A stretch of DNA of 16,154 nucleotides from Pseudomonadota bacterium (GTDB lineage Bacteria; Desulfobacterota; Syntrophobacteria; Syntrophobacterales; Syntrophobacteraceae): the NCBI GenBank assembly GCA_023442755.1, contig JAEZXS010000133.1:1-16154 (forward strand), given 5' to 3'. The notes below the pieces were generated by a model, which was not told where the DNA came from, did not search any database, and saw nothing but the letters and a program-made list of their open reading frames with translations. A program made the position numbers and the translations under genes. Of the stretch, positions 1 through 6,225 are shown piece after piece (the first letter of the stretch is position 1; the number at the start of each line of letters is the position of its first letter).

Positions 1-43
1 GTCCTGGTTCATCAAGTGGACCCTCATGCCCGAAATCGCCTGA
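1..43 (+). CDS. 3' end of an unidentified gene (partial)
   Basis: The second forward frame is open from the window edge and ends at TGA 41-43, giving the tail SWFIKWTLMPEIA. The stop lies 21 bp before the next start, which fits an upstream gene in the same operon. The tail is too short to assign a family. AmmeMemoRadiSam loci usually also hold a radical SAM gene, but this tail shows no feature that would identify it as one. Confidence 0.4.
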   Translation, partial: SWFIKWTLMPEIA

Positions 44-64
44 CCCCCTCCGAAAGGGAGCGCC

Positions 65-1483
65 ATGGCTACTGAAGTGGTCCGGGAATCCCTGCTGGCC
101 GGAAGCTGGTATCCATCGGATCCCGGAAAGCTGCGCAAGCAGATCTCGGCCTATCTGAGTCGCGCCAACCCGCCTCACATAGACGGCACGCTCATGGGGT
201 TGGTTTGTCCCCATGCAGGATATATGTACTCCGGAGGCGTGGCCGCATATGCCTACAAACTCTTGTCCCGGTCCTCCTTTGAACGTGTTCTCATTCTTGC
301 CCCCAGCCACCATGCCCACTTCCGGGGCGCCAGTGTGTACAGCGAAGGAGGCTACAGAACCCCGCTCGGCGTGGTTCCGATCGACGCGGAAATGATCGAG
401 ACTCTGCGAAAGAAGTCCTCGCTTTTCGGTTATTTCCCCCGAGCCGACCTCGAAGAGCACTCGCTTGAAATCCAACTTCCTTTTCTCCAGACCGTTTTAC
501 CCCGTTTTTCCCTCGTCCCCGTCATAATGGGAAACCAGGACTACGAGCATTGCGAAAGCCTTGCACAAACACTTGCCGAAGTCTGCACCGTAAGGCGAAC
601 ACTCCTTGTCGCCAGCACCGACCTGTCCCATTATTATACATATGAGGATGCGACACGCCTCGACAGGGTCTTTTTGGACCACATGAAGGATTTCGACATA
701 GAAGGTCTTTCCAGGGATATTCTCAGCCAGAAATGCTATGCGTGCGGTGCCGGGCCGGTGCTGACGCTCATGCTTGCGGCAAAGAAACTGGGCGCCGACT
801 GCAGCAAGGTCCTCCATTACGCAAACTCGGGGGATGTAACGGGCGAAAAGACCGGCGGAGTTGTCGGATATATGGCTGCAGCACTTTTCCGTAGCGCGGA
901 AAACACGGAAACGGTAAAGGACCGCGATGCCGGGTCGGGAATCGATCTCGGGTTTACCGATGAAGAACGGAAGTTCTTAAAGGATCTTGCCTATCAGGCT
1001 ATTCGAAGCCGCTGCCTCGGACAGCCGATGCCGGAAATCTCCCGCGAATTCCCTAAACTCCGCGAAAACCGCGGTGCTTTCGTCTGCATTCATAAAGGGA
1101 AAGACCTGCGTGGCTGCATCGGTGTGATTGAGGGGCGGGAACCGCTTCTCGATACGATCAAACGCATGGCTGTGGAAGCCGCCTTCGGCGACCCCCGCTT
1201 CTGTTCGCTTGCCAGGGAGGAACTCGACGAAATCGATGTGGAGGTTTCCGTCCTGACTCCCCTCGAGCGCATTCACGATGCATCGGAAGTCGAAATCGGC
1301 AAACACGGCATATTCATCAGAAAAGGGCTCCGCTCCGGCCTTCTCCTGCCCCAGGTAGCGGTGGAGCAGGGATGGAACCGGGAACAGTTTCTCGAATGGA
1401 CCTGCAGGAAGGCCGGCCTGCCGCAAGACGCATGGAAAGACCCTGACTGCACCATCTGTGTTTTCTCGGCCGACGTCTTCTAG
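65..1483 (+). CDS. MEMO1-AMMECR1 fusion protein (AmmeMemoRadiSam system proteins B and A)
   Basis: This 472-residue protein joins two conserved domains of unproven bacterial function. Residues about 8-276 are a MEMO1-like domain, a fold related to class III extradiol dioxygenases. It keeps the family's metal-site pattern: PHAGY (His50), APSHH (His82/His83), STDLSHY (Asp186, His189) and the ACG cysteine (Cys227). Residues about 295-472 are an AMMECR1 domain with the hallmark LRGCIG motif at 348-353. About 20 polar residues link the two. In many bacteria and archaea these proteins occur with a radical SAM enzyme as the AmmeMemoRadiSam system, thought to act in an uncharacterised modification; no radical SAM gene is visible here. 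ATG 65 follows AGGGAG at 55-60 with a 4-nt spacer. Domain assignment is secure; the biochemical role is unknown. Confidence 0.93.
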   Translation: MATEVVRESLLAGSWYPSDPGKLRKQISAYLSRANPPHIDGTLMGLVCPHAGYMYSGGVAAYAYKLLSRSSFERVLILAPSHHAHFRGASVYSEGGYRTPLGVVPIDAEMIETLRKKSSLFGYFPRADLEEHSLEIQLPFLQTVLPRFSLVPVIMGNQDYEHCESLAQTLAEVCTVRRTLLVASTDLSHYYTYEDATRLDRVFLDHMKDFDIEGLSRDILSQKCYACGAGPVLTLMLAAKKLGADCSKVLHYANSGDVTGEKTGGVVGYMAAALFRSAENTETVKDRDAGSGIDLGFTDEERKFLKDLAYQAIRSRCLGQPMPEISREFPKLRENRGAFVCIHKGKDLRGCIGVIEGREPLLDTIKRMAVEAAFGDPRFCSLAREELDEIDVEVSVLTPLERIHDASEVEIGKHGIFIRKGLRSGLLLPQVAVEQGWNREQFLEWTCRKAGLPQDAWKDPDCTICVFSADVF

Positions 1484-1522
1484 CACTCGGCATATGCTTT
1501 CTTTATCGACGAGGTTACAATT

Positions 1523-2071
1523 TTGGCCCGGGTACTTTCACTCATCGAGCACAAGCGGCATCTTGCCGCAATAAAGGGATTCCAGCCCTGGACCCGCCGC
1601 TTCGGACTCCCCTTCGAAGACGACACGTCCATCCGGCGTCTGGATGATACGATGATAAAGTATCTGATCCTAGGCGGCGAGGATTCCGCCGCAGCCCTGT
1701 ACGAACTGGTCATGGGGATCCTGGGGCTTGGCGCCGGCTCCCGTTTCCACTACCTGGACAGTGAAGACAAGATGGGAATCATGGACATAACCCTGTTTCT
1801 CCTCGACCTCTCACGGTTCGAAGCGATGTGCAGGCTGGGCTGGCTTCAGGATTATTCTTTTCTCCAGCTCCCCCTCGTCGACCTGATCCAGGGTTTCCAC
1901 ACCGACTTTTCGCCGGCCAGACACCAGTGCCCGGTCCTCTCTACGACTCACCCCCAGTATCAACACTATGCAAAACAGTTTGAAGCGGACAGAAATGCTT
2001 TTGTGAGAAAGCTTATCCCGGAGGCAATTCAAACCTTTGCCGGCGGACAGGGCGAACCGGGAGAACCCTGA
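1523..2071 (+). CDS. conserved-looking hypothetical protein, TTG start
   Basis: I do not recognise this 182-residue protein. The proposed start is TTG 1523, preceded by GAGGT at 1511-1515 with a 7-nt spacer; no in-frame ATG lies between the preceding stop (1481-1483) and this point. The sequence looks globular and soluble, with a central stretch containing GILGLGAGSRFHYL and several acidic residues, then a hydrophobic helical part, and a Gly/Glu/Pro-rich C-terminus. There is no signal peptide or membrane segment. It lies 39 bp after the MEMO1-AMMECR1 gene and 30 bp before the phospholipase-like gene, so co-transcription is likely. Coding is supported by length, ribosome binding site and spacing rather than by a known domain. 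Confidence 0.75.
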   Translation: MARVLSLIEHKRHLAAIKGFQPWTRRFGLPFEDDTSIRRLDDTMIKYLILGGEDSAAALYELVMGILGLGAGSRFHYLDSEDKMGIMDITLFLLDLSRFEAMCRLGWLQDYSFLQLPLVDLIQGFHTDFSPARHQCPVLSTTHPQYQHYAKQFEADRNAFVRKLIPEAIQTFAGGQGEPGEP

Positions 2072-2101
2072 TGCCCTCAATCTTATCTTCGGTTTCCGAT
2101 T

Positions 2102-2947
2102 ATGCCTAAAGAAGGTTTTCATCTGTTTCTGGCGGATCGCCACCGTGATTGTCGACGCTCCGAAGGCCGCCCTGCCGGTCCGGTCGAAAACGAATGGCCT
2201 GCGTTCTGCCTCGGCGCAATCTCCCCGGATATATTCTTCTATGATTTACCCAGCTTCGCCCTGGGACGACTGGGAGACTCCCTGCACGAACTGGTCGAGC
2301 AAAAGGGACTTGCGCCCATTGAACACTGGCTTCAAAATTACCCGGGAAAGATCCCCCCGGATGTTGCTGCATGGGGGCTGGGCTTCGCTTCCCACGTCCT
2401 CGCCGACGGCATATGGCATCCGGCCATCAACGACCTGAGCGCTTCGCTGTCCTTTTGCCGCCACAGCCGACTGTCGTCCCTGGACTGCCACCGGCTGATA
2501 GAGTGTGAGATGGAAGCGTACTGGCCACCACAGGAAGGAAAGCAGACAGGCTGGTACGTCGATTTTTTGAAAATGGTCAATGAAGGCGGGCAATTGTTAG
2601 CGCGGGCTTCACGCAATTACCGGGAGTTCCTGTCGAGCGCCGGGCTGCAGCCGATTTGCGGGGAGGCGAGAATCACACGGTGTTACCGCAACCAGAACCG
2701 GATGCTCAGGCTCTTCGCAAACCCTTTCCTCAGAAAGCGCAGGGACAGCCTGATGGACGTTCGCGCCGGACGATTCCTGGCGTCTCTCATCATTCCCGAC
2801 CGGGCGGTACTCCCGTCTGGATACATCCCGGAAATACCGCCCGGCAGGGACCCCTTCAGCCCTGAATTTCAGCGGAAAGGGATTATTTCTTTAAACTCCC
2901 GGCTGTCCGATTTTGCAGAACGGCTTGCACAATACCTTCCCAGTTGA
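2102..2947 (+). CDS. zinc-dependent phospholipase C-like family protein
   Basis: This 281-residue protein resembles the zinc-dependent phospholipase C/S1-P1 nuclease fold (zinc-dependent phospholipase C domain, Pfam PF00882 type). Candidate metal ligands appear in the usual order: His7 in the N-terminal GFHLFLAD stretch, Asp43 in GAISPD, Asp48, His62, the block SHVLADGIWHP with His98, Asp102 and His106, then His130 with Glu134. No signal peptide is evident, so a cytoplasmic location is likely. Many bacterial members are annotated only as hypothetical and their substrate is unknown. ATG 2102 has no clear Shine-Dalgarno sequence; translational coupling to the gene ending at 2071 is possible. 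The last 65 bp overlap the transketolase gene on the opposite strand. The fold call is good; enzyme activity is inferred. Confidence 0.8.
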   Translation: MPKEGFHLFLADRHRDCRRSEGRPAGPVENEWPAFCLGAISPDIFFYDLPSFALGRLGDSLHELVEQKGLAPIEHWLQNYPGKIPPDVAAWGLGFASHVLADGIWHPAINDLSASLSFCRHSRLSSLDCHRLIECEMEAYWPPQEGKQTGWYVDFLKMVNEGGQLLARASRNYREFLSSAGLQPICGEARITRCYRNQNRMLRLFANPFLRKRRDSLMDVRAGRFLASLIIPDRAVLPSGYIPEIPPGRDPFSPEFQRKGIISLNSRLSDFAERLAQYLPS

Positions 2948-4844
2948 TTCCCTCGAGCCTGTATAGATCCGAGGGCTTCCCCGAAAGGCCGTACCGTTTT
3001 ACTCCCAGCCGCATAAACCTGCATGGAAGCCCTCTTTCGGCCAGCACCGTCGCCACGCGCGCACCGAGTCCCGTGTCGACCTGGTGATCTTCGACGGTGA
3101 TGACGAGCCCGGTCGCAGCGGCTTTTTCTACTGCTTCCACGTCGAGCGGCTTGATGGAGGCGAAATTGAACACTGCCGCCTTTATGCCGTGCTTGTCGGC
3201 AAGCTCTTCATGCGCTTTCACGGCATCGGGAACGAGCGCCCCATAGCTTAGAATCGCGCAATCTCCGCCTTTTCGCAGGAGGTCGGCCTTGCCGGGCACA
3301 AACCGGTAGTCTCCGCCGAATGCCGGTTCGCCCGATTCGTCCAGGATGGGGGACAGTTTCGATCTACCCATCCCGATGAAGAAATTCCCGGCCTGCCCGG
3401 CTGCATAGCGGACAATCCTGTCAGTCTGGTTGGGATCGGCGGGAAGGAATATGGAGAATCCGAAAAGATTCTGAAGCAGCCCTATATAGTCGATACACTG
3501 ATGCGTCGGGCCGTCTTCTCCGACATCGAGTCCGAGATGGGTGCAAACCAGCTTGAGATTGGTGTGGTTGATGTCGTTGAGCCGCATCTGGTTGAAGACC
3601 TCGGTGACCCCGAAAATCCCGAACGTGCTGAAAAAGGTCACAAAACCTTCCTTGCTGACGGCTCCGGCCATCGTTGCCGCGTGGTGTTCCTGAATGCCGG
3701 CCTCGAAATAGGCATTCGGCGAACATTTATGGAACCCGCCCATCTTTACCGAACCCTCCAGGTCGCAGCTGAAGCCGAGCACCTTTGGAAGCGCACCGCC
3801 GTTATTCATTCGGGCCAGGTCCTCCAGAGCGGCGCCGTAGGCGGAACGGTTGTCGGCAGCCATACCGTCCGGATAGGTAATCGCCTGCCCCGTTTCGATT
3901 TCGGGCACATTTCGCCTGTGGTTGAAAGCAGGCTGGAAGACTTTGCAGGCCGATCGCTTTTCTTTCAGCGCCGGGATGGGGTTATCCAGCCCGAGTTCAT
4001 CCAGTGCTTTGGCTGCGTCCTCCTCTTTCAGGGTGCTTCCGTGATATTTTGCCTGGTTTTGCATGAACGAAACCCCGTTTCCCATGACTGTCCTGGCAAT
4101 CACGGCCGTCGGAAACCGGGGGTCTCCGGCCTCGCCCAGATGGACGCTGCGAAGAGCTGCAAAGATCTGGTCGAAATCATGTCCGTTCTCGAGATAGAGC
4201 ACATTCCAGTGGGCTGCGGCAAATTCGGAGCGGATCTCCTGCGGCATGACCGAATTGGTGCTGCCGCATATCTGCAGGTAATTGCGATCGATCAGACAGG
4301 CCATATTGTTCAGGCCGTATTTAACCGCAAACCTGCGTGCCTCGGAGATTTGCCCTTTTTGCTGTTCACCGTCGCCCATGAGCACGAATACCTTGTTCGG
4401 CTTGTGCTGCAGCTTAAGCCCGAGAGCCATGCCCGTGCCGGCGGAAAGGCCCTGCCCAAGCACTCCCGTATTCCACTCGATGCCGGGGATGGAACATTCC
4501 ACGTGGCCGGTAAAGGGCGAGCCGGCTCTTCTGAACTCGATGCACAGGTTCTCTTCCTTCAGGTATCCGAACTCGCACAGGACGCTGTAAACGCCCGGGC
4601 TGATGTGTCCCATACTGACGACAAGTCTGTCACGGTCTTCCCAGCACGGGTTGGTATTGTCGTGTGACATCGTGGCGTACAACATCAGGAGCAAATTGAG
4701 CGAGGACATGGAGCCACCCGGATGCCCGCTTCCGGCCAGCGTGGTGCTTACGATGATGCGTCGCATGCAGCGCAGCCACATCTCGTTGAGAGTCTTTTTC
4801 TGATCCTCGGTCAATGCAGCCTGATCAAATGAAATTCTAAACAT
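2883..4844 (-). CDS. tkt: transketolase
   Basis: Transketolase moves two-carbon ketol units between sugar phosphates in the non-oxidative pentose phosphate pathway, using thiamine diphosphate and a divalent metal. At 653 residues it is a normal single-chain enzyme. Visible landmarks are SGHPGGS (His41) in the N-terminal cofactor domain, the GDGE metal/diphosphate motif at 157-160, the pyrimidine-domain EAGIQEHH with the expected cofactor-activating Glu386, and DGPTHQ at 444-449. The C-terminal domain, from about 525, is complete. ATG 4844 is preceded on the minus strand by a weak GGG-containing site. The gene follows the Mrp-like gene on the same strand after 75 bp, so one transcript is possible. 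Its 3' end overlaps the convergent phospholipase-like gene, with no terminator visible. A related two-carbon transferase, such as a dihydroxyacetone synthase-like enzyme, is less likely. Confidence 0.93.
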   Translation of the reverse strand: MFRISFDQAALTEDQKKTLNEMWLRCMRRIIVSTTLAGSGHPGGSMSSLNLLLMLYATMSHDNTNPCWEDRDRLVVSMGHISPGVYSVLCEFGYLKEENLCIEFRRAGSPFTGHVECSIPGIEWNTGVLGQGLSAGTGMALGLKLQHKPNKVFVLMGDGEQQKGQISEARRFAVKYGLNNMACLIDRNYLQICGSTNSVMPQEIRSEFAAAHWNVLYLENGHDFDQIFAALRSVHLGEAGDPRFPTAVIARTVMGNGVSFMQNQAKYHGSTLKEEDAAKALDELGLDNPIPALKEKRSACKVFQPAFNHRRNVPEIETGQAITYPDGMAADNRSAYGAALEDLARMNNGGALPKVLGFSCDLEGSVKMGGFHKCSPNAYFEAGIQEHHAATMAGAVSKEGFVTFFSTFGIFGVTEVFNQMRLNDINHTNLKLVCTHLGLDVGEDGPTHQCIDYIGLLQNLFGFSIFLPADPNQTDRIVRYAAGQAGNFFIGMGRSKLSPILDESGEPAFGGDYRFVPGKADLLRKGGDCAILSYGALVPDAVKAHEELADKHGIKAAVFNFASIKPLDVEAVEKAAATGLVITVEDHQVDTGLGARVATVLAERGLPCRFMRLGVKRYGLSGKPSDLYRLEGINWEGIVQAVLQNRTAGSLKK

Positions 4845-4912
4845 ATGTCTGCCCGTCTTTTCCTAGCTGTTAGATTTCAGCAGTTAGAGTTTGGGTAGGG
4901 TTGAACGTATGC

Positions 4913-4929
4913 TGCCGCGCTAAGCGGCA
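4913..4929 (-). other. hairpin across the Mrp-gene stop codon
   Basis: TGCCGC (4913-4918) and GCGGCA (4924-4929) form a perfect 6-bp stem with a 5-nt loop. The TAG stop of the Mrp-like gene (complement of 4920-4922) lies across the stem and loop. No T-run follows in the direction of transcription, so it does not look like an intrinsic terminator. It could stabilise the 3' end or weaken read-through into the transketolase gene. Confidence 0.3.
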
Positions 4930-5762
4930 AGCCCGGCAAGCACGGCTTCAGCGAATTTCCCCACCGCCACGGAAAAAGGCGACTGGCCGTTTTCCTCGAG
5001 AACGGGGACACCCTTATCCCCTCCTTCGACGACCTTCGGGTCGAAGGGCAATTCTCCCAGGAATGGCAGCTTCATGGCGTCGGACGTCCTCACACCCCCG
5101 CCGGTCCGGAAAATAGGGATGAATTCATTGCAGTGAGGGCAAAAAAGACCGGACATGTTTTCAACGAGTCCGAGCATTTTCAGGCCTACTTTCCTGCAGA
5201 AGTTGATGGATTTTCTGACGTCCGCAAGAGCAACTTCCTGCGGGGTCGTGACGATGATCGCCCTGGCATCCGGAATGAGTTTTGAAACACTCAGAGGTTC
5301 GTCGCCCGTCCCGGGGGGGGAATCGATAACCAGGAAATCAAGGTCATCCCATTTGCAGTCGGCAAGAAACTGCTGGATAACCCCGTGCTTGAGCGGACCC
5401 CGCCAGATAATGGGAGAATCCGAATCCTCGAGCATGGATTCTATCGAAACGATCTTCAGGTTCGGGTTGTATTCCCGCGGGATAATTTCCCGTTCGGGGG
5501 TGATGTCGAGGTTGCCATGCAGGCCGAACATCCTCGGAATGCTCGGACCATGGAGATCGACATCGAGCAGACCCACACGATATTTTTTTTGCGCCAGTGC
5601 CAGCGCCAGATAGGAGGCGATGCTGCTCTTGCCGACCCCTCCTTTTCCGCTCATGACGATAATCTTATGTTTTATGCGCAGCAGCTTACATGTGATGATT
5701 TCTTCTCTGGATTTCTTTTGACCCGATGCACAACTTGCGCATGACTTCTGTCCACATTCCAT
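4920..5762 (-). CDS. mrp: Mrp/NBP35-family iron-sulfur carrier ATPase
   Basis: This 280-residue P-loop ATPase of the Mrp/ApbC/NBP35 family is expected to bind and hand over Fe-S clusters to apoproteins in the cytoplasm. The deviant Walker A motif GKGGVGKSS is at 39-47, the switch region DVDLHGPS at 67-74, the Walker B-type stretch FLVIDSPPGTGDEP at about 143-156, and the conserved cluster-binding CPHC at 208-211 (Cys208, Cys211). The N-terminus adds a cysteine cluster (Cys3, Cys8, Cys11, plus Cys25), as in NBP35-like members and many anaerobes, which may hold a second cluster. The start is well supported by CTGGAGGAG about 8 nt upstream on the minus strand. The transketolase gene follows on the same strand. 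The symbol reflects the family, not a tested orthologue. Confidence 0.92.
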   Translation of the reverse strand: MECGQKSCASCASGQKKSREEIITCKLLRIKHKIIVMSGKGGVGKSSIASYLALALAQKKYRVGLLDVDLHGPSIPRMFGLHGNLDITPEREIIPREYNPNLKIVSIESMLEDSDSPIIWRGPLKHGVIQQFLADCKWDDLDFLVIDSPPGTGDEPLSVSKLIPDARAIIVTTPQEVALADVRKSINFCRKVGLKMLGLVENMSGLFCPHCNEFIPIFRTGGGVRTSDAMKLPFLGELPFDPKVVEGGDKGVPVLEENGQSPFSVAVGKFAEAVLAGLAA

Positions 5763-5906
5763 ATATTTCGCTCCTCCAGGTCGACAGTGCTAGATTGAAA
5801 AACAGGTAACCTTAAAAGGTATCTTCCGCGATGTCAACTCCATGAAAACTCAACCGGACGAAAACCAATAAAAGGCGAGAGGCTTGTTTTCTTCCGGGAA
5901 TAATTG

Positions 5907-5912
5907 ATTATA
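5907..5912 (-). promoter_or_regulatory. candidate -10 element for the Mrp-like gene
   Basis: The minus strand reads TATAAT here, a perfect sigma-70 -10 hexamer, about 145 nt upstream of the Mrp-like start. No good -35 hexamer lies at 16-18 bp; the nearest sequences match at only two or three positions. The call rests on the -10 match and its position. Confidence 0.3.
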
Positions 5913-5943
5913 TTCTTTCCAGTCACCACAAGAACAGTCCATT

Positions 5944-6005
5944 TTCGAAAAATGCGGAGTCAGGCGGCTCCCCCATGCGCCCGCTCCCGTCCGCCTTCGA
6001 AAAAT
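5944..6005. repeat. short direct repeat TTCGAAAAAT with inverted GGCGG/CCGCC between
   Basis: Two identical copies of TTCGAAAAAT lie at 5944-5953 and 5996-6005, with starts 52 bp apart. The first copy is preceded by TT, so TTTTCGAAAA there is a 10-bp palindrome. Between the copies, GGCGG (5963-5967) can pair with CCGCC (5991-5995). This could be an operator pair or a folded RNA leader; nothing shows which. Confidence 0.35.
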
Positions 6006-6132
6006 CCGCGGGGAGGGGCGTCCGCGAGGGAAACGAATGACCGGATTATCTTCCAACCGGAAAATTTACTTTTCGGAGTGAATTTGTTAAGCATCCACAA
6101 ACGAAGCGCCCGCTTAACCCGAAATTTAAAGA

Positions 6133-6161
6133 TTAAAACCAGGAAACGTAATTGTTATACT
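6133..6161 (+). promoter_or_regulatory. candidate sigma-70 promoter for the T2SS operon
   Basis: TTAAAA (6133-6138, four of six matches to the -35 consensus) and TATACT (6156-6161, five of six to the -10 consensus) are separated by 17 bp. Transcription would start near 6168, leaving a leader of about 58 nt before gspE. It lies in AT-rich DNA where a promoter is expected. Confidence 0.4.
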
Positions 6162-6225
6162 GATTCATCCGAAAAGATAATCAACAGCTCGAATCGACTA
6201 ACTATCAGAACCTTTCAGGACCCTT

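Larger units (their letters stand above)
5763..6225. other. 463-bp divergent intergenic region
   Basis: This gap separates the leftward Mrp-like gene from the rightward T2SS genes. It contains AT-rich ends, a GC-rich middle (about 5954-6030), the repeated decamer TTCGAAAAAT at 5944-5953 and 5996-6005, the inverted pair GGCGG 5963-5967 / CCGCC 5991-5995 between the two copies, and candidate promoters for both directions. I recognise no riboswitch or RNA gene. A 68-codon minus-strand frame (5850-6056) is discussed in the findings but not called as a gene. Confidence 0.6.

Noticed and set aside
3501..4667. 388-codon open frame on the + strand, antisense to the transketolase gene
   Set aside because: It lies fully inside a secure transketolase gene, has no recognisable domain and no supporting ribosome binding site. 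Long antisense frames are common in GC-rich coding DNA.
5763..6225. c-di-GMP or other riboswitch upstream of gspE
   Set aside because: I looked for the conserved core of GEMM-type and other common riboswitches and could not find it.
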